From Bacillus sp. HMF5848 (GTDB lineage Bacteria > Bacillota > Bacilli > Bacillales > HMF5848), in contig NZ_RWIV01000001.1 in assembly GCF_003944835.1 (NCBI RefSeq), positions 566,001-630,000 on the forward strand: a stretch of 64,000 nt of DNA, in the 5' to 3' direction. Numbering within the stretch: the stretch's first letter is position 1; every line of letters begins with the position of its first letter. The notes below the pieces were generated by a model. It did not search any database. It saw only the letters and a list, made by a program, of their open reading frames with translations, and was not told where the DNA came from. The translations under genes were made by a program, and so were the position numbers. This document shows positions 17,759 to 26,500 of this stretch, piece by piece.

Positions 17759-17881
17759 ATGTCATGGTGTGGTGGATATGGTTATACAGCACCAGTATCT
17801 AATTACGGTGGTGGTAACACATTTGTGTTAATCGTCGTATTGTTTATTTTGCTAATTATTGTTGGCGCAGCATGGTGCTAA
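17759..17881 (+). CDS. YjcZ-family sporulation miniprotein 2
   Basis: A 40-residue paralogue of the preceding peptide: [20 protein letters not shown], then the nearly identical membrane helix [18 protein letters not shown] ending WC. Its two Cys residues (positions 4 and 40) are absent from the first copy. The RBS is AAAGGAGTG. It is co-transcribed with 17634-17735 and followed by a terminator. Confidence 0.88.
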   Translation: MSWCGGYGYTAPVSNYGGGNTFVLIVVLFILLIIVGAAWC

Positions 17882-17913
17882 TTTTATAACGTAACAAGAC
17901 TATTACTTGCTGA

Positions 17914-17956
17914 AAGTGCCTGGAATTCTAAAAACGGGATTCCAGGCGCTTTTTTA
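17914..17956 (+). terminator. Terminator of the YjcZ pair
   Basis: AAGTGCCTGGAAT pairs with ATTCCAGGCGCTT (one G-T pair), followed by TTTTT. A weaker hairpin (GCTCATCA/TGGTGAGC) lies further on, at about 18009-18032. Confidence 0.88.
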
Positions 17957-18130
17957 TATCAATAAAGAGGATATAGGGGAGATCAGACATATGATTAGAA
18001 TTTAAAATGCTCATCATTAACAATTGGTGAGCGGAGTTTTCATTATAGTGTGGAAAATTTAATAAGTGACAGGAATGTGACTTTTAAAAATCATGTAATC
18101 GCTTTTATGCTTTTATGCTTTAAAAAGGTG

Positions 18131-18159
18131 TTGTAAAAAATTGTCTCAACCATTATAAT
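18131..18159 (+). promoter_or_regulatory. Sigma-A promoter of the AGCS symporter
   Basis: TTGTAA (18131-18136), a 17-bp spacer and a consensus TATAAT (18154-18159), about 40 bases before the start codon. Confidence 0.7.
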
Positions 18160-18197
18160 TCTCAATAAATAAAATATTCAGAAAAAGGAGGATTATC

Positions 18198-19661
18198 GTG
18201 GAAGCTGTCGTGAATTGGCTGAATAGTGTTCTTTGGAGTTCATGGGTGATTTATACTTGCCTCGGTTTAGGTCTTATTTTTTCTATACTTACGAGATTTT
18301 TACAGGTTCGTCATATTAAAGAAATGGTTCGGTTAATGTTTAAAGGAAAAAGTTCAGATGCCGGCGTTTCTTCCTTTCAAGCTTTAGCACTTGCATTGTC
18401 AGGTCGTGTTGGAACAGGTAATATTGCTGGTACAGCTACAGCTATTGCCTTCGGGGGACCCGGTGCTGTTTTCTGGATGTGGGCTATTGCTTTTATCGGT
18501 GCATCAAGTGCATTTATCGAATCTACTTTAGCGCAAATATATAAGGTGAAACAAAACGGTGTATATCGAGGAGGTCCAGCCTATTATATTGAGAAGGGAA
18601 TAGGGTGGAAGTGGTATAGTACTCTGTTTGCTTTCTCTGCCCTTATCGCAATGAGTCTTCTAATGCCTGGTATTCAGTCAAATTCTATTGCATTAGGCTT
18701 AGAGAATGCGTTTGGTGTGAAGCCTATTTACACGGCGGTTGTACTCGTTGTCTTGTTAGGCATTATTATTATAGGGGGCGTTAAGCGAATTGCGACCGTT
18801 GCGCAATATGTCGTTCCTTTTATGGCATTAGGGTACATTTTAATGTCTCTTTTCATTATTGGTTCGAACATCGCTCAGTTGCCTGCCGTTTTTTCGTTAA
18901 TTTTAAAAAGTGCCTTTGCATTAGATTCTGCTTTCGGTGGTATGGTTGGAATGGCAGTGGCATGGGGAGTTAAGCGTGGTATTTATTCAAACGAAGCGGG
19001 ACAAGGTACAGGCCCTCATGCTGCAGCTGCAGCCGAAGTATCACATCCGGCGAAGCAAGGATTAGTACAAGCTTTCTCCGTTTATATTGATACGCTTTTA
19101 GTGTGTTCAGCAACAGCATTTATGATTTTATTTACCGGAATGTATAATACAGAGGCACCCGATGGATCATTTTTAGTAAATAATTTGCCAGGGGTGGAGG
19201 CTGGACCAGCTTATACACAGGCAGCGATAGAAACATTTCTACCTGGCTTTGGGGCTGGCTTTGTAGCGGTTGCGTTATTCTTCTTCGCTTTTACGACAAT
19301 CATGGCTTATTACTATATAGCCGAAACAAATATTGCTTATTTAACAAAAGAACGCGGCAGTGGTATCGCGATGTATTTGTTAAAAGTTGTTCTTCTTGTT
19401 GCAACATTTTTTGGAGCTATTCGAACAGCAGACTTAGCTTGGGCGCTTGGTGATGTAGGGTTAGGGGTTATGGTATGGCTTAACATGGTTGCGATTGCAA
19501 TTTTAGCCAAACCGGCTTTACTTGCGCTTAAGGACTATGAGCAACAAAAGAAACAAGGCTTAGATCCTGTGTTTAACCCAGAAAAGCTTGGTATTAAAAA
19601 TGCAGATTATTGGGTACATGAATATAAAGCAGAAGAAACAAATAAAAAGGAAGCTATATAA
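18198..19661 (+). CDS. Sodium:alanine symporter family protein (AGCS)
   Basis: A 487-residue transporter with about eleven membrane segments. Family motifs are present: ALSGRVGTGNIAGTATAIAF near residues 66-85, GGPAYYIEKG, and YSNEAGQGTGPHAAAAAEVSHP at about 262-283. AGCS proteins import alanine or glycine with Na+ or H+; which amino acid is not decided here. GTG 18198 follows AAAGGAGG by 6 nt. A sigma-A promoter precedes it and a terminator follows, so it is monocistronic. Confidence 0.93.
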   Translation: MEAVVNWLNSVLWSSWVIYTCLGLGLIFSILTRFLQVRHIKEMVRLMFKGKSSDAGVSSFQALALALSGRVGTGNIAGTATAIAFGGPGAVFWMWAIAFIGASSAFIESTLAQIYKVKQNGVYRGGPAYYIEKGIGWKWYSTLFAFSALIAMSLLMPGIQSNSIALGLENAFGVKPIYTAVVLVVLLGIIIIGGVKRIATVAQYVVPFMALGYILMSLFIIGSNIAQLPAVFSLILKSAFALDSAFGGMVGMAVAWGVKRGIYSNEAGQGTGPHAAAAAEVSHPAKQGLVQAFSVYIDTLLVCSATAFMILFTGMYNTEAPDGSFLVNNLPGVEAGPAYTQAAIETFLPGFGAGFVAVALFFFAFTTIMAYYYIAETNIAYLTKERGSGIAMYLLKVVLLVATFFGAIRTADLAWALGDVGLGVMVWLNMVAIAILAKPALLALKDYEQQKKQGLDPVFNPEKLGIKNADYWVHEYKAEETNKKEAI

Positions 19662-19671
19662 TAAGAAAGAG

Positions 19672-19700
19672 TCCTATCTCATTTTGAGATGGGATTTTTT
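19672..19700 (+). terminator. Terminator of the AGCS symporter
   Basis: CCTATCTCA pairs with TGAGATGGG (one G-T pair) across a TTT loop, followed by ATTTTTT. Confidence 0.8.
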
Positions 19701-19734
19701 AGTATTCAAATATGCGATGAACCCTTTGAAGAAA

Positions 19735-20235
19735 CTATTCTTTTAAAGTGCCAAGTGGTTTCAAGCTAAAGTATTCCAGGGCTTCATTAATTGTATCGAT
19801 ATCATACATGTTCTTTTCTATAAAAAATTGAATGATTAAGTCAAACGTGTCATTTTCTGATAATGAATAACCGGCAGCCTGTAGTAGCTTGTCGGTTTCT
19901 TTTTTGTTTAGTTCAAGTGCGAGAGCTAGAGCAATCGCATTGGGTTTGCCTATTTTATATGCTGGATTGGAGCGTATTTTGGAGAAGTGGCGGCGATCGA
20001 TGCCAGCCTTTTTGTATATGTCAACGTCAGTTGTTTCTTTTTTATCTATAAAAGTAAGCAGTACTTGATTGAAGGTAGGCTGACGCTTCGAATGGATAAA
20101 CTGTTCAAGTTCATCTGGGTGAATAGACTCTAGCTTTTCTGAAGAGACGTGCAGTTTTTGCATGACAACAACCGACAGTTCTAAATGTGCATCTATATAT
20201 TCCTGTAGCTCTTGTAATGTATGTTTGCTTAACAT
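19735..20235 (-). CDS. HTH-type protein divergent from a vWA protein (unknown function)
   Basis: A 166-residue cytoplasmic protein. A helix-turn-helix-like segment at about 68-105 (VDIYKKAGIDRRHFSKIRSN, then KIGKPNAIALALALELN) resembles Xre-type DNA-binding domains. The C-terminal half has the conserved-looking KLLQAAGYSLSENDTFDLII and INEALEYFSLKPLG. The start is ATG 20235, 9 nt after AAGGGGG; residues read upstream lack an RBS. It is separated by 96 bases from a divergent vWA gene, an arrangement I recall in other Firmicutes, suggesting regulator and target or two partners of one complex. Its function is not known to me. Confidence 0.7.
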   Translation of the reverse strand: MLSKHTLQELQEYIDAHLELSVVVMQKLHVSSEKLESIHPDELEQFIHSKRQPTFNQVLLTFIDKKETTDVDIYKKAGIDRRHFSKIRSNPAYKIGKPNAIALALALELNKKETDKLLQAAGYSLSENDTFDLIIQFFIEKNMYDIDTINEALEYFSLKPLGTLKE

Positions 20236-20331
20236 CGTGTCTATCCCCCTTAAATGTCGCTTATGAGGCGACCAATTCATTCGTTTATTCAACTACAATT
20301 ATAGCATGATGACGAAAAGGAGATGGATATA

Positions 20332-20913
20332 ATGAACAAAAACAAAACAGAGATTATTTTTCTTCTAGATAGAAGTGGATCAATGGCAGGACTCGAGGCC
20401 GATACAATTGGTGGTTTTAATGCATTCATTACGAATCAAAGTAAAAACAACGGAGATACTCGTCTCACTACAATTTTATTTGACGATAAATATGAAGTAC
20501 TTTGGAATGGGATTCCGGCGAAGAATGCAAAGCTAACCAAGACGGACTACTATGTGAGAGGAGCGACGGCCTTACTCGATGCGGTCGGGAGGACGATTAT
20601 TGAAGTGGGAGCAAGACTTTCCAAAACACAGGAAACCGAGCGGCCTGGAAAGATAGTATTTGTCATCACAACAGATGGAATGGAAAACGCAAGTTGTGAA
20701 TTTACGTATCAAAAGGTAAAAGAGCTTATCACACATCAACAGGAAAAATATAATTGGGAGTTTGTGTTTATGGGAGCTAATATTAATGTCGTAGAAGAAG
20801 CTAGCAATCTTGGAATTGAACAAGAAAATGCTTTTCAGTATGAAGCCTCTCAAGAAGGGATACAAACAATGTATAGCAGGATGTGTCATATAGTTTCTGA
20901 GAGAAGGAAATAA
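20332..20913 (+). CDS. von Willebrand factor type A (vWA) domain protein
   Basis: A 193-residue, single-domain vWA protein without signal peptide or membrane segment, so cytoplasmic. The MIDAS metal site is intact: DRSGSMAG (about 12-19), a later Thr in RGATALLDAVG, and the acidic TTDGMEN (about 108-114). Such proteins bind a partner through a divalent metal. The start is ATG 20332, 9 nt after AAAAGGAG; ATG 20323 abuts the RBS. It is divergent from the HTH protein, and a shared function is inferred from the arrangement alone. Confidence 0.85.
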   Translation: MNKNKTEIIFLLDRSGSMAGLEADTIGGFNAFITNQSKNNGDTRLTTILFDDKYEVLWNGIPAKNAKLTKTDYYVRGATALLDAVGRTIIEVGARLSKTQETERPGKIVFVITTDGMENASCEFTYQKVKELITHQQEKYNWEFVFMGANINVVEEASNLGIEQENAFQYEASQEGIQTMYSRMCHIVSERRK

Positions 20914-20990
20914 GTCACATTAAAGGATTTTCCGTTTCCATACAGAACTTAAGTTAGAAATAAAGTTAATAGAAACGGAGCGTACATGAT

Positions 20991-22598
20991 ATGAAGCATA
21001 GTAAGTTGTATCGGATGCGGAAAATTCTTCTCTTTGCCTTTTCAGTGTTTGTGAGAGTGTATTGGTATAAATTCACGAAGAAACCACCTGCCAAATGGGA
21101 GCAGCTATGGTCTAAAATTGGGCGGGATTTTAGAGAAACTTTATTCGATTTGGAAGGATTACTAATAAAAATTGGACAGCTATTAAGTATACGCGCTGAT
21201 CTCCTTCCTAATGCTTTTATTAAGCAAATAGAAGATTTGGTCGACCACGTTCCACCATCCTCATGGGACGACATGAAATCTGTCCTAGAGAGTGAATGGG
21301 GTGCACCCATTGAGGATGTGCTAAAGGATGTGAACCGAGTAGCTGTCGCATCTGCCTCTATCGGTGAAGTGTTCAAAGGAACATTAAAAAATGGAGTGGA
21401 GGTAGCTATTAAAGTACAACGACCATCTATAAAAGAAATTATCGATATTGATTTTCGCTCGCTAGCTATTATTATATGGTTTGCTGACCGCTTCGCACCG
21501 GTTCCAAAAGGGTTTATCAATTTCAAAATGCTTTTTCAAGAAATCAAACGTGTAATTGAAAGAGAAGTAGATTTCAAGCATGAGTTTGATACAATAATAA
21601 AATTTAAAAAGCGGTTTGCCAACATTGGGCGCCTACATATTCCACAGGTGTTTGAAGAATATAGCACGTCTAGCGTGATAGTGATGGAATGGGTTGAAGG
21701 AAATCGTGTAACGGATATCGCTTTTTTAGAGAAGAATCAAATTGACAGAAGAGAACTATCGAGACGTTTGTTTCGTATTTTCATTCCACAATGGCTCGAA
21801 GCAGGTGTTTTCCATGCTGATCCACATGCTGGGAATGTTCTCGTCCGAGCGGATGGAACACTAGTATTATTAGATTTTGGTATGGTGGGTGAAATAACGA
21901 AAAGAGATGCGGCAAATTTTCAAACACTTTTACAAACTATTTTATTAAAAAATCATCCTAAGACGGTAGAGGTTCTAATAGACTTAGGATTTTTAACACC
22001 TGACGCTGATCGAAAGGCGATTGAAAATCTATTAAAAGAAATGCTAGCTTTTAACATAAATGAGTTAAAAGAGATGGATCCCTTTGCGATAAAAAAAGAG
22101 TTAAGCGAAATATTTTATTCATTACCAGTGCAAGTTCCCACACGATTCGTGTTCTTAGGACGCTCTTTTGTCACGATTGAGGGGATGCTTCATACCATTA
22201 ATCCAGATCAGGAGCTTGTTGATGTAGTCAAACCAGCCTTTCTAGAATGGCTAAATCAAAGCAACCAAAAGAAATGGAAAGCTATTCTCGAGTGGGCTAT
22301 TATTCAACCCATTTCACAATTTCTGCACCCAGTATATGAGCTTATTGAGGCGCCACAGCGAGCAATAGAACAAAAACAATTAATGAAGCAAAAGGAACTT
22401 CATTTTTCTATGTATGAAAATCAAAAAAAGCAGGCGTTTGTACTCACGGTTTTAGGGATTATTAGTATATTTACTGGTCAGTATTTAGCTAGTACTTTTA
22501 TTTATAATGGTGGTTTGATAGTCGGAAGTGTGTCTATTTTAGGTTATATAATCAGTAGTGTGAGACAGATTAAGTGGAGACGACAATATAAGAGATAA
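20991..22598 (+). CDS. AarF/UbiB (ABC1) family atypical kinase
   Basis: A 535-residue protein-kinase-like protein. ABC1 hallmarks are the KxGQ motif KIGQLLSIRADLLP (about 62-75), the Ala-rich loop SASIGEVFKG, VAIKVQRP, the catalytic-loop-like FHADPHAGNVLV (about 275-286) and LLDFGMVGE. Two C-terminal membrane helices (about 480-525) anchor it. Family members support isoprenoid-quinone or lipid metabolism, acting as ATPases or small-molecule kinases rather than proven protein kinases. The genetic neighbours give no further hint. Confidence 0.9.
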   Translation: MKHSKLYRMRKILLFAFSVFVRVYWYKFTKKPPAKWEQLWSKIGRDFRETLFDLEGLLIKIGQLLSIRADLLPNAFIKQIEDLVDHVPPSSWDDMKSVLESEWGAPIEDVLKDVNRVAVASASIGEVFKGTLKNGVEVAIKVQRPSIKEIIDIDFRSLAIIIWFADRFAPVPKGFINFKMLFQEIKRVIEREVDFKHEFDTIIKFKKRFANIGRLHIPQVFEEYSTSSVIVMEWVEGNRVTDIAFLEKNQIDRRELSRRLFRIFIPQWLEAGVFHADPHAGNVLVRADGTLVLLDFGMVGEITKRDAANFQTLLQTILLKNHPKTVEVLIDLGFLTPDADRKAIENLLKEMLAFNINELKEMDPFAIKKELSEIFYSLPVQVPTRFVFLGRSFVTIEGMLHTINPDQELVDVVKPAFLEWLNQSNQKKWKAILEWAIIQPISQFLHPVYELIEAPQRAIEQKQLMKQKELHFSMYENQKKQAFVLTVLGIISIFTGQYLASTFIYNGGLIVGSVSILGYIISSVRQIKWRRQYKR

Positions 22599-22625
22599 AA
22601 AATGAACTCATAATATTAAATGGTT

Positions 22626-22656
22626 AAACACCCCTAAGTTATACTTAGGGGTGTTT
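22626..22656 (+). terminator. Terminator-like hairpin after aarF
   Basis: A perfect 13-bp stem, AAACACCCCTAAG with CTTAGGGGTGTTT, with the 5-nt loop TTATA. The T-run is only the end of the stem, but position and strength support termination. Confidence 0.75.
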
Positions 22657-22776
22657 GAACGGCTAACACCTAAAATATTGATACACATTATAAAATTCTA
22701 AGACTATTGTGACTTTGTATAGATTTATATAATGAAAGCGGATTCTATTTTTTATGCTATTTACAGTTACTAATTG

Positions 22777-22790
22777 TGAAAGCGTTTTAA
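22777..22790 (+). promoter_or_regulatory. CcpA (cre) site upstream of the CFI-box/GH16 operon
   Basis: TGAAAGCGTTTTAA matches 13 of 14 positions of the cre consensus TGWAARCGYTWNCW. It lies between a TATAAT (22727-22732) and the RBS of the first gene, a position where CcpA would block transcription. This fits glucose repression of a polysaccharide-degrading enzyme. Confidence 0.55.
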
Positions 22791-22816
22791 CTATTTGGAA
22801 AAGGGAGAGTGACAAC

Positions 22817-23482
22817 ATGATTCTAAAAAAGACTGTAACAATGCTTTTAATGCTAGTTATGCTAGCAGTTAGCGTAAGTCCAGTGTTTGCCGCAAGTGAC
22901 AGCATACTTGTAAAAGATTTGAATGTAACACCATCTGGTATTCTTTCGGATCAAGGCATTTACCGTGTAGAAATTGAATTGAATCAGCTTAAAGAGTATG
23001 GCATGACAAATGAGGGGTTAGTTACTTTACAAATTCAAAACGAGGAAATTGCATTACCTTACGATGAGACAAGAGAATCGTTTCTTGTAAGACAATTAGC
23101 AGGTTTCTCGGAAGAAGATATTTTAAATGCAACAGTAAAGCTAGAGAATGGAAAAGTGGATGAGTGCTTTATTGCCACAGCTGCGTTTGGTACGAAATTT
23201 GCCACACCTGTTTCATTACTACGCTCATTTAGAGACGATTTTCTATTAACAAATATGGCAGGTCAAACATTTGTAGACTTTTATTATAAAAACTCACCAT
23301 CTATTGCTAGTTTCATTGCAGATAATGCTGTGTTAAAAACAGCTGTAAGAGCTAGTTTATTACCTGCAGTAGGAGTGGTGTACTTTTTATATCACCCTTG
23401 GTTACTTGTGTCTATCATGGTAACCGGTTTCGTAACGATTGTTTTAATGAGAAGAAAATTTGCATTTAAAAGAGCAATATAA
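22817..23482 (+). CDS. CFI-box-CTERM domain secreted/membrane protein
   Basis: A 221-residue protein. A signal peptide (about 1-28, ending VSPVFAAS) precedes a beta-rich region (about 30-110). A C-terminal CFI-box-type domain follows: ECFIATAAFGTKFATPVSLL (Cys at about 117), LRSFRDDFLLTNMAGQTFV and DFYYKNSPSIASFI. A terminal hydrophobic segment (about 190-213) ends in basic residues RRKFAFKR. CFI-box domains are known from many secreted bacterial proteins, but their role is undefined. ATG 22817 follows GGGAGAGTGA. The glucanase gene begins 22 bases downstream, so the pair forms an operon. Confidence 0.75.
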   Translation: MILKKTVTMLLMLVMLAVSVSPVFAASDSILVKDLNVTPSGILSDQGIYRVEIELNQLKEYGMTNEGLVTLQIQNEEIALPYDETRESFLVRQLAGFSEEDILNATVKLENGKVDECFIATAAFGTKFATPVSLLRSFRDDFLLTNMAGQTFVDFYYKNSPSIASFIADNAVLKTAVRASLLPAVGVVYFLYHPWLLVSIMVTGFVTIVLMRRKFAFKRAI

Positions 23483-23503
23483 TTCAAGCTTAGGAGGGAG
23501 TGT

Positions 23504-26500
23504 ATGAACTTGAAACAAATAAAAATAGCAGCATCAATGCTTGCCTTTGTACTACTATTCGCAGTGTCAACTGTGTTGACACCAGCAATTGTACAAGCAG
23601 AGGAAGTACTTGACATTAAGTCAGTAGTTATTGAGTTAGATGGTGAAAGTATATTAGTTGATTTTAATAGTCTTGATGACCAATATACAGATCAACAAGG
23701 TGAACTATACGATTATTTTTATACAACAGATGGCGTATTAAAGGGTAGCATTGTGGCTATTCAGCTATCCAATGGACAAGCGATTGAGTTTGAAGGATTT
23801 AAAACAGCTTATGAACAAGCTAGTAGTGTGAGCGAATCTGCCAATGCACTTGAGATTCTAGTAGCAGCAACACCAGTTTCGGATTCAGTTCTATCTAGCT
23901 ATCAAAAGTTAACAGGCTTTACAGAAACAGGTGCACCACAGCTCGAGCCAAATAATTTATGGACGTTAGTGTGGAGTGATGAGTTTAATGGTGACTCAAT
24001 CGACCGTACGAAATGGACATATGATATTGGTAACTGGATTGTAGATGCGGATGGAAATGGTATCGCAGCAGGTTGGGGAAATAACGAGAAAGAGTATTAT
24101 ACAGACTCACCTGAAAACTCTTATATTGAGGACGGAAAACTCGTTATTAAAGCAATTAAAGAAGAGCAACCAATTACAGATGAGTATGGTTCGTATGATT
24201 ACACTTCTGCAAAATTAAAAACAAAAGGCCTATTTAGTAAGAAATATGGTCGCTTTGAAATTAAAGCCAAAACACCTGAAGGAAAAGGATACTGGCCTGC
24301 TATATGGATGTTACCCGAAAATGATGTGTATGGTGGCTGGGCAGCTTCTGGTGAAATAGATATCTTTGAAGGCTGGGGTAGTCAGCCACATTTAGCAAGT
24401 GGGGCAATTCATTATGGAGATGTTTGGCCGAATAATAAATTTACAGGCAAACATATGGAGTTTCCTAATGAGGGAAGAATTTCAGATTTTCATGAGTATG
24501 CTCTTGAGTGGGAACCAGGTGAAATACGTTGGTATGTAGATGGTGAGTTATATCAAACACAAACTAATTGGTATTCAATCAACCAAGATAACGCAGCAAA
24601 CTTCTCATTCCCAGCACCATTTGATCAAGAGTTTTATATGATTTTAAATTTAGCTGTAGGTGGCTGGTTTGATGGAGATCCAGATGAAACAACGGAATTT
24701 CCTCAAACAATGGAAGTAGACTATGTAAGAGTCTATGACTTAACAGGACGCGACTACCTAGAGCCAGTGGAACCAGCAAAAGAGAAGGTAGAGCTTCCTG
24801 CTGGAGCAAAACAACCTTTAGAAGATGGGAATTTAATCTACGATAATACGTATGAACAGCCATTTACTAGTATTTCAGATGGTAGCATGGCTCTAGATAA
24901 TCTGTATTGGAATTTAGTATATTTACCAGATTTCGGTGGACAAGGTACGATCGTGAAAGATCTTGTTAATGATACGAACTTTGCCAAGATCAATATTACC
25001 AATCCAGGTAATCAGCTTTACTCGTTACAATTGATTCAGCATATGTCACTTGGTCAAAACGGCGTATACAAAGTGAGCTTTGATGCTAAATCATCAGAAG
25101 ATCGTACAATAATGGTAAAAGCATCTGGAGGTGCTGATCGAGGTTGGGCTAAGTATTCAGATGAAGAAACTATTTCCTTAACAGATACAGTTCAATCCTA
25201 TGAATTTACATTTAATATGTTGAACGAAACAGATTTAGCAACAAGACTAGAGTTTAATGTTGGTGGCGCTGGCACAGCACCTGTATGGATCGGAAATGTA
25301 AGAGTCGAAGATATTACTGGCCAACTAATGGATGAGAATGCTGCTAAGGAGCCTTTACCTAGTGGCAATCACGTTTACAACGGTACATTTGATCAAGGAA
25401 GCTTAGACCGTATGACATTTTGGAATGTCGAATCAAACAACGCAAGCGCAACAGGTAGCGTAGCGGAAGCAACTCGCGAACTGTTTGTTGACATAACAGA
25501 TGGAGGCTCTACTCCTGGTGACGTTAAAGTAATTCAACGTGGAATGAATTTACTGGCGCTTAATGATTACAGTCTAAATTTCAATGCACGAGCTGAAGAA
25601 GCTAGAGACATTGTTGTGAGTTTTGTTAGCAAGGATGGTACTTCAAACTATATTGAGGATTTAACTATTCCGTTAACAACAAGTATGGATCAATATGAGA
25701 TTATTTTTACAATGCCGGATGTAACAGATGTTGAAGGCCAACTTGTATTTAATGTTGGTGGAGACAATGCTGGTGTGTATGTAGATAATGTAAGTTTAAT
25801 CAGAACATCAGATAAGATTGATTACTCAAAGGTAGACCTGTATCCACTTGATAATGGTGCATTTACAGGAGGGTTAGAGCCTTGGGGGGATTACGTGCAT
25901 AATGATGCTGTTGCTTCAGTAACTGGTGAAAATGATGAAGCAAAAATTAGCATTACAAGTCAAGGTAATGAAGCATGGAGTGTGCTACTTGAGCAAACCG
26001 GTATGAAGTTAAGTAAATCGGTAGATTATGTCGTATCATTCGATGCACGTTCTACGATGCCACGTGATTTAGAAGTCACGTTGGAAAATGCACAGTATAC
26101 AAGATTCTTTAATGAAGTTGTATCTCTTACAAGTGACACACAGAACTACAGCTATGAATTTAAAATGGCAGCAGACGAAACAGTTAGTTTGAAGTTCTTA
26201 CTCGGTAAAATTAATGATACGGGTATAGGAGCACATGATGTGTTCATTGATAACGTTGTGTTTGAAGTGAAAAATGCAGCTGACTATGATAATGGTAGCT
26301 CAGATCCAGGTCAAGAGGAGCCAACTGAAACTGAAACAAATTATGCATTTGATTTCAATAACAATATAATTGTAGATGGTGCTTTTGACATTTGGGAAAA
26401 GGACGAATGGTCAGGTAATGGCGCAGGTACATTAAATAATGAAGAAGGAAAACTAACGATTGATGTAACAAGTGTAGGTAGTGCCTATTCTCCACAAGTA

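Noticed and set aside
22732-22746. A second cre-like site before the CFI-box gene
   Set aside because: An extra G breaks the central CG-YT alignment; too many mismatches remain.
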